A stretch of 64,000 nt of DNA from Mycobacteriales bacterium (GCA_035533475.1 DATLTS010000025.1:62001-126000), one strand, 5' to 3'; positions 24,001 through 34,903 are shown, counted from the stretch's first letter. The notes: generated by a model not told the origin, from the sequence alone. Program-made: numbers and translations.

Positions 24001-24285
24001 TCACAATGGCCCGCCGAGCACCTGGATGACGATAACGATCACGGCAAACACGACAAGGAAAGCGAGGTCCAGGGCGATCGAACCGATCCGCAGCGGCGGG
24101 AGCACCCGGCGCAACGCGCGCAAGGGAGGGTCCGTCGCCGAGTAGACGAGCTCGAGCCCGGCGGCGGTCGCCCCGTGCGGGCGCCAGTCCCGGGCCAGAG
24201 TCTGGGTCCAGTCCGCGACGAATCGGGCGATGAGGAGCAGCAGGAAAAGGTAGAGCACGCCGAGGACGACGTCGATGGCGATCAC
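24001..24285 (-). CDS. yggT: YggT family membrane protein
   Basis: A 94-residue protein with two membrane helices, VLGVLYLFLLLLIARFVADW and ALDLAFLVVFAVIVIVIQVLG. Between them is the family motif SATDPPLRALRRVLPPLRIGSIALD. The start is GTG. Located between sepF and wag31 as in most actinobacteria; homologues have been linked to envelope and osmotic functions, but the molecular role is unsettled. Confidence 0.93.
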   Translation of the reverse strand: MIAIDVVLGVLYLFLLLLIARFVADWTQTLARDWRPHGATAAGLELVYSATDPPLRALRRVLPPLRIGSIALDLAFLVVFAVIVIVIQVLGGPL

Positions 24286-24318
24286 AGCTGGACCTCCACG
24301 ACCCGGACCGCCGGGCCG

Positions 24319-24810
24319 TCAACTCTGATTGAAGAAACCGCCTTCGGCGATCCGGGCCTTGTCCTCGGCGGTCACCTCGACGTTTGCCGGGCTGAGCAGA
24401 AACACCTTGTTGGTGATCCGCTCGATGCTTCCCCGGAGCCCGAAGATGAGCCCGGCAGCGAAGTCGACGAGCCGCTTGGCGTCACCGTCGTCCATCTCGG
24501 TCAGGTTCATGATCACAGGGGTGCCCTCACGGTAGTGCTCCCCGATCGTGCGGGCCTCGTTGTAGGTGCGTGGGTGCAGGGTCGTGATCCGGTACAGCTC
24601 CCGCGGATCGGCCGCCCCGGGTGGGCTGTACCGGGTAGTCGTCGCGGGCTCCTCGAGCCGACGAACGCCGGAACGCGCCGTCTCGTCCGCCCGCGGGCGG
24701 CGCGGGGCCACCGGCGCCTCCTGGTAATCGTCGGCGTCGGCGTACTCGTCCGGGTCCTCGTCCTCGACGAGTCCCAGATACACCGCCATCTTGCGCATCG
24801 CGCCGGCCAT
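24319..24810 (-). CDS. sepF: SepF, cell-division membrane anchor for FtsZ
   Basis: A 163-residue protein that binds FtsZ and membrane and aligns the Z-ring; it is essential in actinobacteria lacking FtsA. It has the amphipathic membrane-binding N-terminus [17 protein letters not shown], an acidic linker (about 15-70), and the C-terminal core [53 protein letters not shown]. The ATG start has GGAGG upstream. It lies 57 bp after yggS. Confidence 0.97.
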   Translation of the reverse strand: MAGAMRKMAVYLGLVEDEDPDEYADADDYQEAPVAPRRPRADETARSGVRRLEEPATTTRYSPPGAADPRELYRITTLHPRTYNEARTIGEHYREGTPVIMNLTEMDDGDAKRLVDFAAGLIFGLRGSIERITNKVFLLSPANVEVTAEDKARIAEGGFFNQS

Positions 24811-24867
24811 TGCCGCCCTCCTGCTTCGCCGCGGTCGGTGCGGCGACCGCTTTCCTCGTAGCGGAGG

Positions 24868-25563
24868 CTACCCGACCTTCGGCGTGCGAACGCCGAGCAA
24901 CGCCGTGCCGATCCGCAGATGTGTCGCGCCCGCGGCAACCGCCGACTCGAGGTCGCTGCTCATCCCCGCCGAGATCATCCGCGCCGCCGGATGATCCACG
25001 CGCACCCGGGCGGCGAGTTCCGCAAGCCGGGCGAAGGCGGCCGCCGGGTCGGCGCCGAGCGGAGCCACCGCCATCACGCCGCCCAGCTCGAGACCGTCCG
25101 CGGCGGCGACCGCGTCGGCGAGCGCCGAAACCCCATCCGGCGAGATCCCACCCCGACCCGGGGTGTCGTCGAGGGCCACCTGGACCAGCCCGGTGACGTT
25201 CCGGCCGCATGCGCGGGCGCCCGCCGCCAGGAACCCGACCAACGACTCCCGGTCGATCGAGTGGACGACGTCGCTGTAGCCCGCGACGGATCGGCACTTG
25301 TTGGTCTGGAGCCGGCCGACGAAGTGCCAGCGCAGGCCGAGCCCCCCGAGCTCGGCCCACTTCGCGCGAGCTTCCCGGTCGCGGTTCTCCCCGACGTCAC
25401 CGACGCCGAGTTCAGCCAGCAGCCGCAGGTCGCTCGACGGGAACCCCTTGGTCACCGCCACCAGCGTGACCTCCGCGCCCGGGCGACCGGCCGCCGCGCA
25501 CGCCGCATCGATCCGCGCCCGCAGGGCCGCGAGCCGGGCGGCGAGCTCGGGCCGCCGGGTCAA
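24868..25563 (-). CDS. YggS/PLPBP-family pyridoxal phosphate homeostasis protein
   Basis: A 231-residue single-domain PLP-binding protein of alanine-racemase fold, with no known catalytic activity. The PLP lysine is in VTLVAVTKGFP (about 38). Other family segments are GENRDREARAKWAEL (usually GENYVQE), WHFVGRLQTNK, VQVALDDTPGRGGI and SAGMSSDLESAVAAGATHLRIGTALLG. TTG 25563 is chosen as start, because it overlaps the pgeF stop by 4 bp (TTGA) and gives the family-typical length. Rare TTG coupling makes the start less certain. Confidence 0.93.
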   Translation of the reverse strand: MTRRPELAARLAALRARIDAACAAAGRPGAEVTLVAVTKGFPSSDLRLLAELGVGDVGENRDREARAKWAELGGLGLRWHFVGRLQTNKCRSVAGYSDVVHSIDRESLVGFLAAGARACGRNVTGLVQVALDDTPGRGGISPDGVSALADAVAAADGLELGGVMAVAPLGADPAAAFARLAELAARVRVDHPAARMISAGMSSDLESAVAAGATHLRIGTALLGVRTPKVG

Positions 25564-26267
25564 GGCGCCAGCCGGACGAGTCCGGCGAACCGGCCGGTGA
25601 CACCGTCCCGACGGTAGGAATACAGCTCCGCACATTCGACCGTGCAGCGCCGGTCGTGCCGCACCGTGTCGACGCCGGCACCCACCAGCTGGGCGTGCAG
25701 CCCGGCCCGCAGGTCGACGGCCGGCCGGCCCTGCCGGGTGCGGGCCGCCGCGGCCGGCACCAGCAGTGCCACCACGGCGGCGAGATCCGCCGACACTTCG
25801 TAGCAGCAGCCTCCGATCGCCGGCCCGATCAGCGCCTCGATCCGATCCGGCGTCGCACCGCGGCCGACCATGGCCGCGACCGCGGCCGGCACCACGCCCG
25901 CCACCAGCCCGCGCCGACCCGCGTGGACGGCGGCGACGGTTCCGGCCGTCCGGTCGGCCAGCAGGACCGGGGCACAGTCGGCGACGAGGACGGTCAGCCA
26001 CAGCCCGGGCGTGGCGGTGACCAACGCGTCGACCCCGGGAACCGGCCCGGCCACCGGACGGTCGAGGACCGCGACGTCGGCACCGTGGCGCTGGCCCATC
26101 CAGGCGAACGTCGAGATCGGGCTGGCCTGGCGCACCGCCAGCCGCCGACGATTCTCCGCGACCGCGGCCGGTCCGTCGCCGACGCCGTCACCGAGGTTGA
26201 GTTCGGCGTAGGGCTCGACGCTGACGCCGCCGCGGCGGTCGGTGAACTCGAGCTGGACCTCGCCCAA
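25560..26267 (-). CDS. pgeF: PgeF/YlmD-family peptidoglycan editing (multicopper-like) protein
   Basis: A 235-residue DUF152-type protein; in E. coli the homologue removes mis-incorporated amino acids from UDP-MurNAc precursors. Metal-site segments are MGQRHGADV (His), LTVLVADCAPVLL (Cys) and VAAVHAGRRGLV (His). It also has IGPAIGGCCYEVSADL. TTG at 26267 is the most likely start, only 5 bp after the ftsZ stop. Position after ftsZ and before yggS and sepF is the normal actinobacterial order. Confidence 0.92.
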   Translation of the reverse strand: MGEVQLEFTDRRGGVSVEPYAELNLGDGVGDGPAAVAENRRRLAVRQASPISTFAWMGQRHGADVAVLDRPVAGPVPGVDALVTATPGLWLTVLVADCAPVLLADRTAGTVAAVHAGRRGLVAGVVPAAVAAMVGRGATPDRIEALIGPAIGGCCYEVSADLAAVVALLVPAAAARTRQGRPAVDLRAGLHAQLVGAGVDTVRHDRRCTVECAELYSYRRDGVTGRFAGLVRLAP

Positions 26268-26272
26268 GCGGA

Positions 26273-27457
26273 CTATTTCAGGAAGTCCGGGACGTCGAGG
26301 TCGTCGCTGTCGTCGAAGACGATCGTCCGGCGGGGGGCCGACCGGGTTCCGCCGGCCGGGCGGGCGGCGGCCGGCTGGGGCGTGGCGGCCGGCGGGGGTG
26401 CCGCGGGGCGGCCGACCGGCGGCTCCACCCGGGTGAGGTCGAGCTCCTGATCGAGCTCGGGCGGCGGCGGCGGGGCGATCCGGCGGATCGGCTCCCGGCG
26501 CTGCTGGGTGGTCCCGGCATCGAAACCGGCCGCGATCACCGTGACCCGGACCTCGTCGCCGAGCGCGTCGTCGATGACCGCGCCGAAGATGATGTTCGCG
26601 TCCGGGTGCGCCGAGTCGGCGATCAGCTGCGCGGCCTCGTTGATCTCGAACAAGCCGAGGTCCGAGCCTCCGGAGATGTTCATCAGCACACCGTGGGCAC
26701 CGTCGACGCTGGCCTCGAGCAACGGGCTGGCGATCGCCATCTCGGCGGCCGACGCAGCCCGGTCGTCGCCCCGGGCCGAGCCGATCCCCATCAGCGCGGA
26801 CCCGGCGCCGGACATGACCGACTTGACGTCGGCGAAGTCGAGGTTGATCAGGCCTGGGGTGGTGATCAGATCGGTGATCCCCTGCACGCCGGAGAGCAGG
26901 ACCTGGTCGGCGGACCGGAAGGCCTCGAGCACGCTGACCTGCCGGTCGCTGATCGAGAGCAGCCGTTCGTTCGGGATGACGATGAGCGTGTCGACCTCGT
27001 CCCGCAGGTCGGTTATGCCGCGCTCGGCCTGGCTGGCCCGGCGCTTGCCCTCGAACTGGAATGGCCGGGTGACGACGCCGATGGTCAGGGCGCCGATGGA
27101 CTTGGCGATGTTGGCCACGACCGGGGCGCCCCCGGTACCGGTCCCGCCGCCCTCCCCCGCGGTGACGAAGACCATGTCGGCGCCCTTGAGGACCTCCTCG
27201 ATCTCCTCTCGGTGGTCCTCGGAGGCCTGCCGGCCCACCTCGGGGTCGGACCCGGCGCCGAGCCCGCGGGTGAGCTCCCGGCCGATGTCGAGCTTGACGT
27301 CGGCGTCACTCATCAGCAATGCCTGGGCGTCGGTGTTGATCGCGATGAACTCGACCCCCTTGAGGCCGACCTCGATCATGCGATTGACGGCGTTGACGCC
27401 ACCGCCCCCGATGCCGACGACCTTGATCACGGCCAGATAGTTCTGCGGTGCTGCCAC
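26273..27457 (-). CDS. ftsZ: cell division GTPase FtsZ
   Basis: Tubulin homologue forming the Z-ring, 394 residues. The GTPase domain has [15 protein letters not shown], the tubulin signature [18 protein letters not shown], the T7-loop region [19 protein letters not shown] and a Pro-rich linker. The conserved C-terminal peptide DLDVPDFLK is present and would bind SepF and FtsW. GTG 27457 ([18 protein letters not shown]) was selected, with GAGAGGT about 9 bp upstream. The 314-bp region upstream is non-coding and its usual neighbour ftsQ is absent. Confidence 0.98.
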   Translation of the reverse strand: MAAPQNYLAVIKVVGIGGGGVNAVNRMIEVGLKGVEFIAINTDAQALLMSDADVKLDIGRELTRGLGAGSDPEVGRQASEDHREEIEEVLKGADMVFVTAGEGGGTGTGGAPVVANIAKSIGALTIGVVTRPFQFEGKRRASQAERGITDLRDEVDTLIVIPNERLLSISDRQVSVLEAFRSADQVLLSGVQGITDLITTPGLINLDFADVKSVMSGAGSALMGIGSARGDDRAASAAEMAIASPLLEASVDGAHGVLMNISGGSDLGLFEINEAAQLIADSAHPDANIIFGAVIDDALGDEVRVTVIAAGFDAGTTQQRREPIRRIAPPPPPELDQELDLTRVEPPVGRPAAPPPAATPQPAAARPAGGTRSAPRRTIVFDDSDDLDVPDFLK

Positions 27458-27771
27458 GGATGCAGACCTCTCGGATGCCTCGGGCCGGTGCCGGGCGCGC
27501 GCCACCGGCCGAACGGTGCGGGGGACTTCTCGCCGGGGCCGGTGGCGCGGGGAAGGCGCCACCGACTTCGGCGAGAGGGTGTCGGACCGGCCGATTTCGA
27601 CCCTTCCGACCCTCACCCTCAGGTAGATACTTATAGTTATGTCAACGTGAGGGCTGGGGCGGACCATAGGGGGATCTGGCCAGCCGGGTCAAGGCCGTCC
27701 CGGGTGAATTCCCTGCGTGTCGGCAGAATTCGGACGCTTAGTCTCCAGCTGTCGCAGGGTCGAGCTGAGCT
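27458..27771 (-). promoter_or_regulatory. ftsZ upstream region with conserved AT-rich element; no gene
   Basis: This 314-bp gap holds no credible gene. On the minus strand an AT-rich island begins with TTGACATAACTATAAGTATC (27645 down to 27626) and continues into CTGAGGGTGAGGGT. It stands out sharply from the surrounding GC-rich DNA and resembles the element commonly found just before ftsZ in actinobacteria. It contains a perfect -35 hexamer (TTGACA at 27645-27640), but no -10 at normal spacing was found, so calling it a promoter is inference. FtsQ would normally be encoded here; neither the room nor the sequence for it exists. Confidence 0.65.
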
Positions 27772-28740
27772 TCAGGGGCCGGCGAGGCCCCCGAAATCCC
27801 CGACCGCCCGCACCTCGGGGCGCAACTCGGGCCCCCCGGCCTCGCGGACCGCCCGCTGAACCCGGACCAGCAGGCCCAGCACGTCGGCGGCCCGGGTTCC
27901 GGGATCGACGACGATGAAGTTCGCGTGCCTGTCGGAGATCTGGGCGCCCCCGACCCGCAGCCCCTTGAGCCCGGCCGCCTCGATGAGGCGCCCGGCCGAG
28001 TCCCCCGGCGGATTGGTGAAGGTCGAGCCGCACGAACGCGCCCGCAATGGCTGTGTGTGGCGGCGCCAGGCTCGGTGATCGGCCAGCCGCTGCCCGATGG
28101 CCACCGGGTCGTCCGGCCGGAGCCGGAACTCGGCGGCGGTGACGACGGTCCGGGGCGGCAGCGCCGACCGTCGGTACCCGAGGCCCAGCTCGGCGGCAGC
28201 GACCCGGCGCGGGTGGGGCTGCTCGGGGCTGGCCAGGTCGGCCCCGGCGAGCACGTCGGCGACCTCACCGGAGTGCGCACCGGCGTTCATCCGAACCGAT
28301 CCGCCGACGCTCGCGGGAATCGCGGCGGCGAACTCGAGGCCGGTCAGCCCCGACCGGGCGGTCCAGGCGGCCAGTTGCGGCATCGCCACCCCCGCGCCGA
28401 CCTCGATCCGGTCGCCCTCGCGGTGGCGGCGGGTGAAGCCGCGGCCGAGCCGCAACGCCAATCCTGGGAACCCGGCGTCGGCGACCAGCAGGTTCGACCC
28501 CTTGCCGAGGACGAGCATCGGGACCGCCGACTCCGGGCTGGGGGCGAGCAGCTCCAGGATCCGGGTCAGCGCGGCCTGGTCGACCGGCTCGACGAACACG
28601 GCGGCCGCCCCGCCGACCCCGAACGTGGTGAGCGGCCCGAGCGGGCGGGCGGTCTGCACCGCCAGCCCGGCGGCGGTGAGGCGGGCGGCCAGGTCTGCGA
28701 CCGCCGCCGGGTCGGCCGGCGGCGACCAGACGAAGCTCAC
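27772..28740 (-). CDS. murB: UDP-N-acetylenolpyruvoylglucosamine reductase
   Basis: Reduces UDP-GlcNAc-enolpyruvate to UDP-MurNAc with NADPH and FAD. The 322-residue protein has the FAD-binding segments LTTFGVGGAAAVFVEP, LVLGKGSNLLVAD and GLEFAAAIPASVGGSVRMNAGAHSGEV. The catalytic region includes SCGSTFTNPPGDSAGRLIEAAGLKGLRVGGAQISDRHANFIVV, with the Ser proton donor in SCGSTF. The GTG start overlaps the murC stop by 4 bp. It follows murC, where ftsQ often sits. Confidence 0.97.
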   Translation of the reverse strand: MSFVWSPPADPAAVADLAARLTAAGLAVQTARPLGPLTTFGVGGAAAVFVEPVDQAALTRILELLAPSPESAVPMLVLGKGSNLLVADAGFPGLALRLGRGFTRRHREGDRIEVGAGVAMPQLAAWTARSGLTGLEFAAAIPASVGGSVRMNAGAHSGEVADVLAGADLASPEQPHPRRVAAAELGLGYRRSALPPRTVVTAAEFRLRPDDPVAIGQRLADHRAWRRHTQPLRARSCGSTFTNPPGDSAGRLIEAAGLKGLRVGGAQISDRHANFIVVDPGTRAADVLGLLVRVQRAVREAGGPELRPEVRAVGDFGGLAGP

Positions 28741-30140
28741 GGCGCGGGACGCAGCACGTCGAGGATCTCCGGGCCGATCATGGTGACGTCCCCGGCACCG
28801 AGGGTGAGAACGAGATCGCCGGGCCGGACCAGCCCGGCGACCCGGCCCGGCACCGCCGACCAGGACGGCTCGTAGTGAACCGCATCGGCGGCGAGCGGGA
28901 CGGCGCCGGCGACCAGCGCCCCGGTCACCCCGGGGATCGGGTCCTCACCGGCCGCGTAGACCTCCATAACGACAACGACGTCGGCGAGCGCCAGGGCGGC
29001 CCCCAGCGCGGTCGCGAACCCGGCGGTCCGGGTATAGCGGTGCGGCTGGAAGACGGCGACGACTCGACCGTCCCCCCCGACGACCTGGCGGGCCGCGGTC
29101 AGCACCGCCCGGATCTTCGTCGGATGGTGGGCGTAGTCGTCGACGACCCGGATCCCACCAACCCATCCCTTCGTCTCGAACCTGCGCCGGGCGCCGGTGA
29201 ACCCGGCCAGCCCGGCGGCCAGCTCGGCGAACGGCGCGCCGAGCTCGAGCCCGGCGGTCAGCGCCGCGACGGCGTTGCTCGCGTTGTGCCGACCCGGGAC
29301 GACGAGCTGCACGGTCCCGAGCCGGCGCCCGATGGCGATGACCTCGAACCTGGCTCGCTCGCCCTCCAGGCGCAACCCGTCGACCCGCACCGCGGCGTCA
29401 TCCGCCCAGCCGTAGCTCACCACCCGACGGCCGGCGGCCGTCGCCGCGGCAGCGACCCGCCGCGCCCCGACGTCGTCGGCGCAGGTCACGACGAAGCCGT
29501 CCGTCGAGACCCGGGCAACGAACTCGGCGAACGCCTCTTCGACCGCGGCCGCCGTGCCGTAGTGGTCGAGGTGGTCGGCCTCGACGTTGGTGACGACGGC
29601 GGCGAACGGGGAGAGCAGGAGGAACGAGCCGTCACTCTCGTCGGCTTCGGCCACGAACAGGTCACCACCGCCGTGGTGGGCGTTGGAGCCTGGTTCGTTG
29701 AGGTCTCCGCCGATGGCGAACGAGGGATCGAGCCCGCAATGTTGCAACCCGACGGTCAGCATCGACGTTGTCGTCGTCTTCCCCGCGGTGCCGGCGATCG
29801 CGATCCCCCGCCGGCCGGCCATCACCGCGGCCAGCGCCGCGGCCCGGGGCAGCACCAGCAGCTCGCGGCGGCGAGCCTCGATCAGCTCCGGGTTGTCCGC
29901 CCGGATCGCACTCGAGACGACGACCGTGTCCGCCGTGTCGACCCAGTCCGGGTCGTGCCCGACGTGGACCTGTGCCCCGAGCGCCCGCAGCGCGGCCAAC
30001 CCGCGGGAATCCTTGGCGTCGCTGCCGGAAACCTGGGCGCCACGGGCCAGCAGGATCCGGGCGATGCCGCTCATCCCGGCGCCGCCGATCCCGATGAAGT
30101 GCACCCGACCGAGCGGCGCCGGACCGGACGGCGCGCTCAC
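28737..30140 (-). CDS. murC: UDP-N-acetylmuramate--L-alanine ligase
   Basis: Adds L-alanine to UDP-MurNAc using ATP. The 467-residue Mur ligase has [22 protein letters not shown] at the N-terminus, the P-loop [39 protein letters not shown], and [15 protein letters not shown] with [16 protein letters not shown] 30140 was taken as start, with a 4-bp overlap with murG. The open frame upstream is the shadow of murG. Confidence 0.97.
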   Translation of the reverse strand: MSAPSGPAPLGRVHFIGIGGAGMSGIARILLARGAQVSGSDAKDSRGLAALRALGAQVHVGHDPDWVDTADTVVVSSAIRADNPELIEARRRELLVLPRAAALAAVMAGRRGIAIAGTAGKTTTTSMLTVGLQHCGLDPSFAIGGDLNEPGSNAHHGGGDLFVAEADESDGSFLLLSPFAAVVTNVEADHLDHYGTAAAVEEAFAEFVARVSTDGFVVTCADDVGARRVAAAATAAGRRVVSYGWADDAAVRVDGLRLEGERARFEVIAIGRRLGTVQLVVPGRHNASNAVAALTAGLELGAPFAELAAGLAGFTGARRRFETKGWVGGIRVVDDYAHHPTKIRAVLTAARQVVGGDGRVVAVFQPHRYTRTAGFATALGAALALADVVVVMEVYAAGEDPIPGVTGALVAGAVPLAADAVHYEPSWSAVPGRVAGLVRPGDLVLTLGAGDVTMIGPEILDVLRPAP

Positions 30141-31231
30141 TGGTGCGTCCCGGCGCTGAGCACGAGATCCGCCAGCGCCTCGTCGCCGTCGCGGCGACCG
30201 AACCGGGCCGCCGCCGAGCTCATGCCGGCCAGCCGTCCCGGGTCGGTCAGCAGCGGCAGCAGGGTCTCGGTGATCCACGTGGCGTCCAGCCGGGCGTCGT
30301 CGACGAGCAGGCCACCCCCGGCGGCCACCACGGGTTCGGCGTTGCGGCGCTGCTCGCCGTTTCCGATCGGAAGCGGAACGTACGCGGCGGGCAGACCCAC
30401 CGCCGCCAGCTCGGCGCAGGTCATGGCGCCGCCCCGGCACAGCGCGAGGTCGGCTGCGGCGTAGGCGAGCTCCATCCGGTCGAGGTAGGGCAACACGACG
30501 TAGCGCGGGATGGGCGGCCGGCCGGCGATCGCCGCCTCCGTCGAGGCCGCGTGCGCCGCGCCGGTGAGGTGCAGCACCTGGACCCCGGCCCCGGCGAGCC
30601 CCGCGGCGGCCCCCACCACGGCTTCGTTGACCCGTCTGGCGCCCTGCGAGCCGCCGAACACGAGCAGCACCGGGGCGCCCAGCGCGAGACCCAGGGTCAG
30701 CCGGGCGGCGTCGCGACCGGTCGAACGGTCGAGGGTCGCGATCGGCCGGCGCAGCGGCATGCCGACGAAGGTGGCGTGCGGAAGCCGGGCCCCCGCCGCC
30801 GCGGTCGCGACGTGCCGGGTCAGCCGGGCTCCGACCCGGTTGGCCAACCCGGGGCGGACGTTCGCCTCGTGCACGACGATCGGGACCCGCCGCCGCCGTG
30901 CGGCCAGGTAGGCGGGCAGCGCGGCGTAACCCCCGAAGCCGACCACCACGTCGGCTCGCGGGCGGTCGAGCACCCGCCCGGCCGCGCGGACGGCTCGGAC
31001 CAGTCGCGCCGGCACCGTCGCCAGGGCGGGGGTGAGCCGGCGGGGCAGCGGGACCGGCGGGATGAGCTCCAGCGGGTATCCGCGGGCCGGCACCAGCCGG
31101 CTCTCCAATCCACGCTCGGTGCCGATCACGACGATCGAGACGTCAGGGCGCCGTCGGCGCAACGCGTCCGCGGTCGCCAGCGCGGGCTCGATGTGTCCGG
31201 CCGTGCCACCGCCGGCGATGACCACCCGCAT
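30137..31231 (-). CDS. murG: UDP-GlcNAc:lipid-I N-acetylglucosaminyltransferase
   Basis: Makes lipid II from lipid I at the inner face of the membrane. The 364-residue GT-B enzyme has the Gly-rich loop [49 protein letters not shown], the second Gly-rich loop [18 protein letters not shown], and the UDP-GlcNAc site [41 protein letters not shown] 31231 gives the family-typical start and lies 29 bp after the ftsW stop. Confidence 0.97.
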   Translation of the reverse strand: MRVVIAGGGTAGHIEPALATADALRRRRPDVSIVVIGTERGLESRLVPARGYPLELIPPVPLPRRLTPALATVPARLVRAVRAAGRVLDRPRADVVVGFGGYAALPAYLAARRRRVPIVVHEANVRPGLANRVGARLTRHVATAAAGARLPHATFVGMPLRRPIATLDRSTGRDAARLTLGLALGAPVLLVFGGSQGARRVNEAVVGAAAGLAGAGVQVLHLTGAAHAASTEAAIAGRPPIPRYVVLPYLDRMELAYAAADLALCRGGAMTCAELAAVGLPAAYVPLPIGNGEQRRNAEPVVAAGGGLLVDDARLDATWITETLLPLLTDPGRLAGMSSAAARFGRRDGDEALADLVLSAGTHQ

Positions 31232-31260
31232 CGCCGGGACGCCACCGGGCGACCCGGGGC

Positions 31261-32451
31261 TCACCGGCCGCGGCGGCGGGCGGCGAGCAGGGCCACGGCG
31301 TCCGGCTCGCGGCGGGCGAACGAGGCGAGCATGCCGACCGCGAACATGGTGGGCACGAGCGAGGATCCGCCGAAGCTCACCATCGGCAGGGGGATGCCGG
31401 TGACCGGGAGCAGCCCGGTGACGAAGCCGATGTTCACCAGGGCCTGGGAGACCAGCCAGGCGGTGATCCCGGCGGCGGCCAGCCGGGTGAACGGGTCGGT
31501 GTTGCGCAACGCGATCCGCAGCCCGGCGTAGCCGAGCATCGCGAACAGGGCGAGGACCGAGCAGGCGCCGATCAGGCCGAGCTCCTCGCCGATGACCGCG
31601 TAGATGTAGTCGGTGTACTGGTTGGGCAGGTAGAACCATTTCTCCCGGCTGGCGCCCAGCCCGAGGCCCCACCATCCGCCCGAGGACAACGCGTAGAGAC
31701 CCTGCACCGCCTGATAGCCGCTGCCCTGCGGGTCGCGGAACGGGTCGGTGAAACTGGTCAGCCGGGCCAGCCGGTATGGCGCCGCGGCGGCGAGCACGCC
31801 GAGCCCGCCGCCGAGCGCCAACCCGGTGCCGCCGAACAGCGCGAGCGGAGCTCCGGCCACCCAGAGCAGGGCACAGGTGACGGTGACGAGAACGATCGTC
31901 GTCCCCATGTCCGGTTCGACCATGACCAGCCCGGCGAGGAGCAGCGTGATGGGCAGCAACGGGACCAGCAGGTGCCGCCACTGGCCGAGCAACCTGTCCT
32001 TGCGGGCCAGCAGGTCCGCCCCCCACAGCAGCAGCGCGAGCTTCGTGGGTTCGCTCGGCTGGAGCTGGAAGCCGCCGGGCAGCGTGATCCAGCGCCGGGC
32101 CCCGTTCACGCTGGCCCCCACCCCGGGGACGAGGACCGCGACGAGCAGCACGACGGACAGGGCGAGCATCGGGTATCCGAGCCATCGGTAGGCCTTGACC
32201 GGCAGCCGCATCGCGACCAGCAGGGCCGGGATCCCGATCACGACCCAGAGCGCCTGCTTCTTCACGACCGCGAACGACGAACCGGACGTCGCGAACGAGG
32301 TGACGCTCGATGCGGACAGGACCATGACGAGCCCGAGGATCACGAGCAGGGCACAGCTACCTAGCACCAGGTGATAGTCGGCAAGCGGGCGGTCCAGCCA
32401 GGCGAGGGTCCGGGTCCGGCGGCCGGGCCCGGCGACGGCAGCGGCGCTCAC
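31261..32451 (-). CDS. ftsW: septal peptidoglycan glycosyltransferase / lipid II polymerase FtsW
   Basis: SEDS-family polymerase of septal peptidoglycan. The 396-residue protein has about ten membrane helices. Conserved SEDS segments are [37 protein letters not shown] (the essential Asp region), [39 protein letters not shown] and [16 protein letters not shown]. It starts at GTG and overlaps the murD stop by 4 bp. FtsI, its transpeptidase partner, is upstream in the same cluster. Confidence 0.96.
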   Translation of the reverse strand: MSAAAVAGPGRRTRTLAWLDRPLADYHLVLGSCALLVILGLVMVLSASSVTSFATSGSSFAVVKKQALWVVIGIPALLVAMRLPVKAYRWLGYPMLALSVVLLVAVLVPGVGASVNGARRWITLPGGFQLQPSEPTKLALLLWGADLLARKDRLLGQWRHLLVPLLPITLLLAGLVMVEPDMGTTIVLVTVTCALLWVAGAPLALFGGTGLALGGGLGVLAAAAPYRLARLTSFTDPFRDPQGSGYQAVQGLYALSSGGWWGLGLGASREKWFYLPNQYTDYIYAVIGEELGLIGACSVLALFAMLGYAGLRIALRNTDPFTRLAAAGITAWLVSQALVNIGFVTGLLPVTGIPLPMVSFGGSSLVPTMFAVGMLASFARREPDAVALLAARRRGR

Positions 32452-33830
32452 CGGCGACGAGCCGCCAGTGCGACCACGGCAGCCACGAACGCCTCGCCCC
32501 GCTCGGCGTAGTCGCGGAACATGTCCATGCTCGCGGCGGCCGGCGCCAACAGCACCGTGGTACCCGGAGTGGCCAACCGGGCAGCCGATGTCACGGCCTC
32601 GTCCATGGCCCCAGTGTCGGTCCTCGCGACCTCGACGACCGGCACCTGCGGCGCGTGTCGCGTGAGTGCCTCGAGCACCGCGCCGCGGTCGACGCCGACG
32701 ACGACGGCACCCGCCAGCCGGTCGGCGGCGGCTCGCACGGCCGGCGTCAGGTCCGCCCCCTTGAGCAGCCCACCGACGATCCAGACCACGCGGGTATGGG
32801 CGGTGATACTCGCCGTCGCGGCATGCGGGTTGGTCGCCTTCGAGTCGTCGACGTAGGCGACCCCGTCGACGGTCGCGACAACGTCACCGCGATGCGGCTC
32901 GAGGCGCAGCCCGGCCAGCCCCCGGGCGACGGCGTCCGCCTCGACACCCCGGCTGCGCGCCAGGCCGGCCGCGGCCAGGGCGTTCGCCAGATGATGCGGG
33001 CCGGACGGCCGGACGTCCTCGACCCGGGCGAGCAGCGCAGCTTCGGCGAACGCCCGGTCGACGAGATACCCATCTTCAACGCCAAGCTCCCCCTCCCGCG
33101 GACGACCGAGCGTCACCGCCACCGTCCGCCCGGCCACGTCGGCCAAACGCGCAGCCACCTCCGGGTCGTCCCGGTTGCCCAGCGCGAGCCCCCCTGCCCA
33201 GATCTTGAGCTTGTCCGCGGTGTACGCGGCGAAGCTGCCGTGCCAATCGAGGTGGTCCTGGGCGAGGTTGAGCAGGGCCCCGGCCGCGCAGGCCAACGAC
33301 ACCGACCAGTGCAGCTGGAAGCTCGACAGCTCGGCGACGACGACCTCGGGCGCCGGCTCGGTGAGCACCGCGTCCACGAGCGGGGTTCCGACGTTGCCGG
33401 CGGCGACCACCCGCCGCCCGGCGGCGCCCAGCATCGCGGCGGCCATCCGGGTAGTGGTCGTCTTGCCGTTGGTTCCGGTGATGGCGAGCCAGGGCGCCGC
33501 CCCCGGCGGGCGCAACCGCCAGGCCAGCTCGACCTCACCGATCACCTCGACGCCGGACCGGAGGGCGGCGGTGAGCAACGGCTGATCCGGGCGCCAGCCG
33601 GGTGACGTGACGACGAGGTCGACCCGGTCCGGCAGCACCGTCGCATCGCCGAGTCGGACCCGCACACCGGCCGCGGACAGCTCCGCCGCCGTGGCCCGCT
33701 GCTCGGCACCGTCGCGGGCGTCCACCGCGATGACGTCCGCGCCGAGCCGGGCCAAGGCGAGCGCCGCGGCCCGTCCGGAGACGCCGACCCCGCCGACGGC
33801 GACCAGCCGCCCCGCCGGGTCGAATCTCAC
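32448..33830 (-). CDS. murD: UDP-N-acetylmuramoylalanine--D-glutamate ligase
   Basis: Adds D-glutamate to UDP-MurNAc-L-Ala. The 460-residue Mur ligase has [18 protein letters not shown] (N-terminal Rossmann), the P-loop [64 protein letters not shown] and [22 protein letters not shown]. It overlaps ftsW downstream and mraY upstream by 4 bp each. Confidence 0.97.
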   Translation of the reverse strand: MRFDPAGRLVAVGGVGVSGRAAALALARLGADVIAVDARDGAEQRATAAELSAAGVRVRLGDATVLPDRVDLVVTSPGWRPDQPLLTAALRSGVEVIGEVELAWRLRPPGAAPWLAITGTNGKTTTTRMAAAMLGAAGRRVVAAGNVGTPLVDAVLTEPAPEVVVAELSSFQLHWSVSLACAAGALLNLAQDHLDWHGSFAAYTADKLKIWAGGLALGNRDDPEVAARLADVAGRTVAVTLGRPREGELGVEDGYLVDRAFAEAALLARVEDVRPSGPHHLANALAAAGLARSRGVEADAVARGLAGLRLEPHRGDVVATVDGVAYVDDSKATNPHAATASITAHTRVVWIVGGLLKGADLTPAVRAAADRLAGAVVVGVDRGAVLEALTRHAPQVPVVEVARTDTGAMDEAVTSAARLATPGTTVLLAPAAASMDMFRDYAERGEAFVAAVVALAARRR

Positions 33831-34903
33831 CGCAACGGGCCGCGGGAAAGGAACTCGGCGTAGAAGACGCCCAGCCCGAAGGCGACGGCGAGGCCGGCGA
33901 TGATCCAGAACCGGACGATGACCGTGTTCTCGTTCCAGCCGCCGAGCTCGAAATGGTGGTGCACCGGGGCCATGTTGAACACCCGCCGCCGGAAGCCGCG
34001 GAATGCCACCACCTGGATGATCACGGACAGCGTCTCCACGACGAACAGGCCGCCGAGGATGACGAGCAGCAACTCAGTGCGGGTGGTCATCGCCAGGCCG
34101 GCCAGCGTCCCGCCGAGCGCAAGCGACCCGGTGTCCCCCATGAACACGCGGGCCGGCGACGCGTTCCACCACAGGAAGCCGAAGCACGCCCCCATCGCCG
34201 CGGACGCGACCGTCGCCAGGTCGAGCGGGTCCCGCACGTGGTAACAGCCGGGGCCCGGCGCGCTCCCGCAGCCGTTCTTGAACTCCCAGAACGAGATGAC
34301 CACGTAGGCCGCGAACACCATGACCGCCGCTCCCGACGCCAGCCCGTCGAGCCCGTCGGTGAGGTTCACGCCGTTCGATGTCGCCGAGACCATGAGGTAC
34401 GCCCAGATGACGAACCCGACGGTGCCGAGTACCAGCCCCGGGTAGTCGCGGACGAAGGACAGGTGGCTCGACACCGGGGTCAGGTGAACCAGTCCCCCAC
34501 CGGGAAAATGCAGCGCGAGCACGCCGAAGACGACGGCGACGACGGCCTGACCGACGAGCTTCGTCGTCTTGTTGAGCCCGAGGCTGCGCTGCTTGCGAAT
34601 CTTGATGTAGTCGTCGAGAAAGCCGACCAGCCCGAGGCCGGTCATGAGGAACAGGACGAGCACCGCCGACGCGGTCGGTCCACTGAGCAGGACGAGATGG
34701 GCGACGGTGTAACCGGAGATCGTGGCGGCGATGATGACCGTGCCGCCCATCGTGGGGGTGCCGCGCTTCGTGTGGTGGCTGGTCGGGCCGTCCTCGCGGA
34801 TCAGCTGGCCGTAGCCGCGCGAGCGGAAGAGCCGAATCGCCAGCGGCGTACCCACCAGCGAGACGATGAGCGAACCCATGGCCGCGACCAGGATGTCCCT
34901 CAC
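33827..34903 (-). CDS. mraY: phospho-N-acetylmuramoyl-pentapeptide transferase
   Basis: Integral membrane enzyme (10 helices, 358 residues) that makes lipid I from UDP-MurNAc-pentapeptide and undecaprenyl phosphate. Signature segments are [43 protein letters not shown] (catalytic Asp pair), [35 protein letters not shown] and [20 protein letters not shown]. The GTG at 34903 ([10 protein letters not shown]) overlaps the murF stop by 4 bp. Confidence 0.98.
   Translation of the reverse strand: MRDILVAAMGSLIVSLVGTPLAIRLFRSRGYGQLIREDGPTSHHTKRGTPTMGGTVIIAATISGYTVAHLVLLSGPTASAVLVLFLMTGLGLVGFLDDYIKIRKQRSLGLNKTTKLVGQAVVAVVFGVLALHFPGGGLVHLTPVSSHLSFVRDYPGLVLGTVGFVIWAYLMVSATSNGVNLTDGLDGLASGAAVMVFAAYVVISFWEFKNGCGSAPGPGCYHVRDPLDLATVASAAMGACFGFLWWNASPARVFMGDTGSLALGGTLAGLAMTTRTELLLVILGGLFVVETLSVIIQVVAFRGFRRRVFNMAPVHHHFELGGWNENTVIVRFWIIAGLAVAFGLGVFYAEFLSRGPLR

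Noticed and set aside
27458-27771. Remnant of ftsQ
   Set aside because: No minus-strand frame in the gap shows a membrane helix or POTRA-like sequence.
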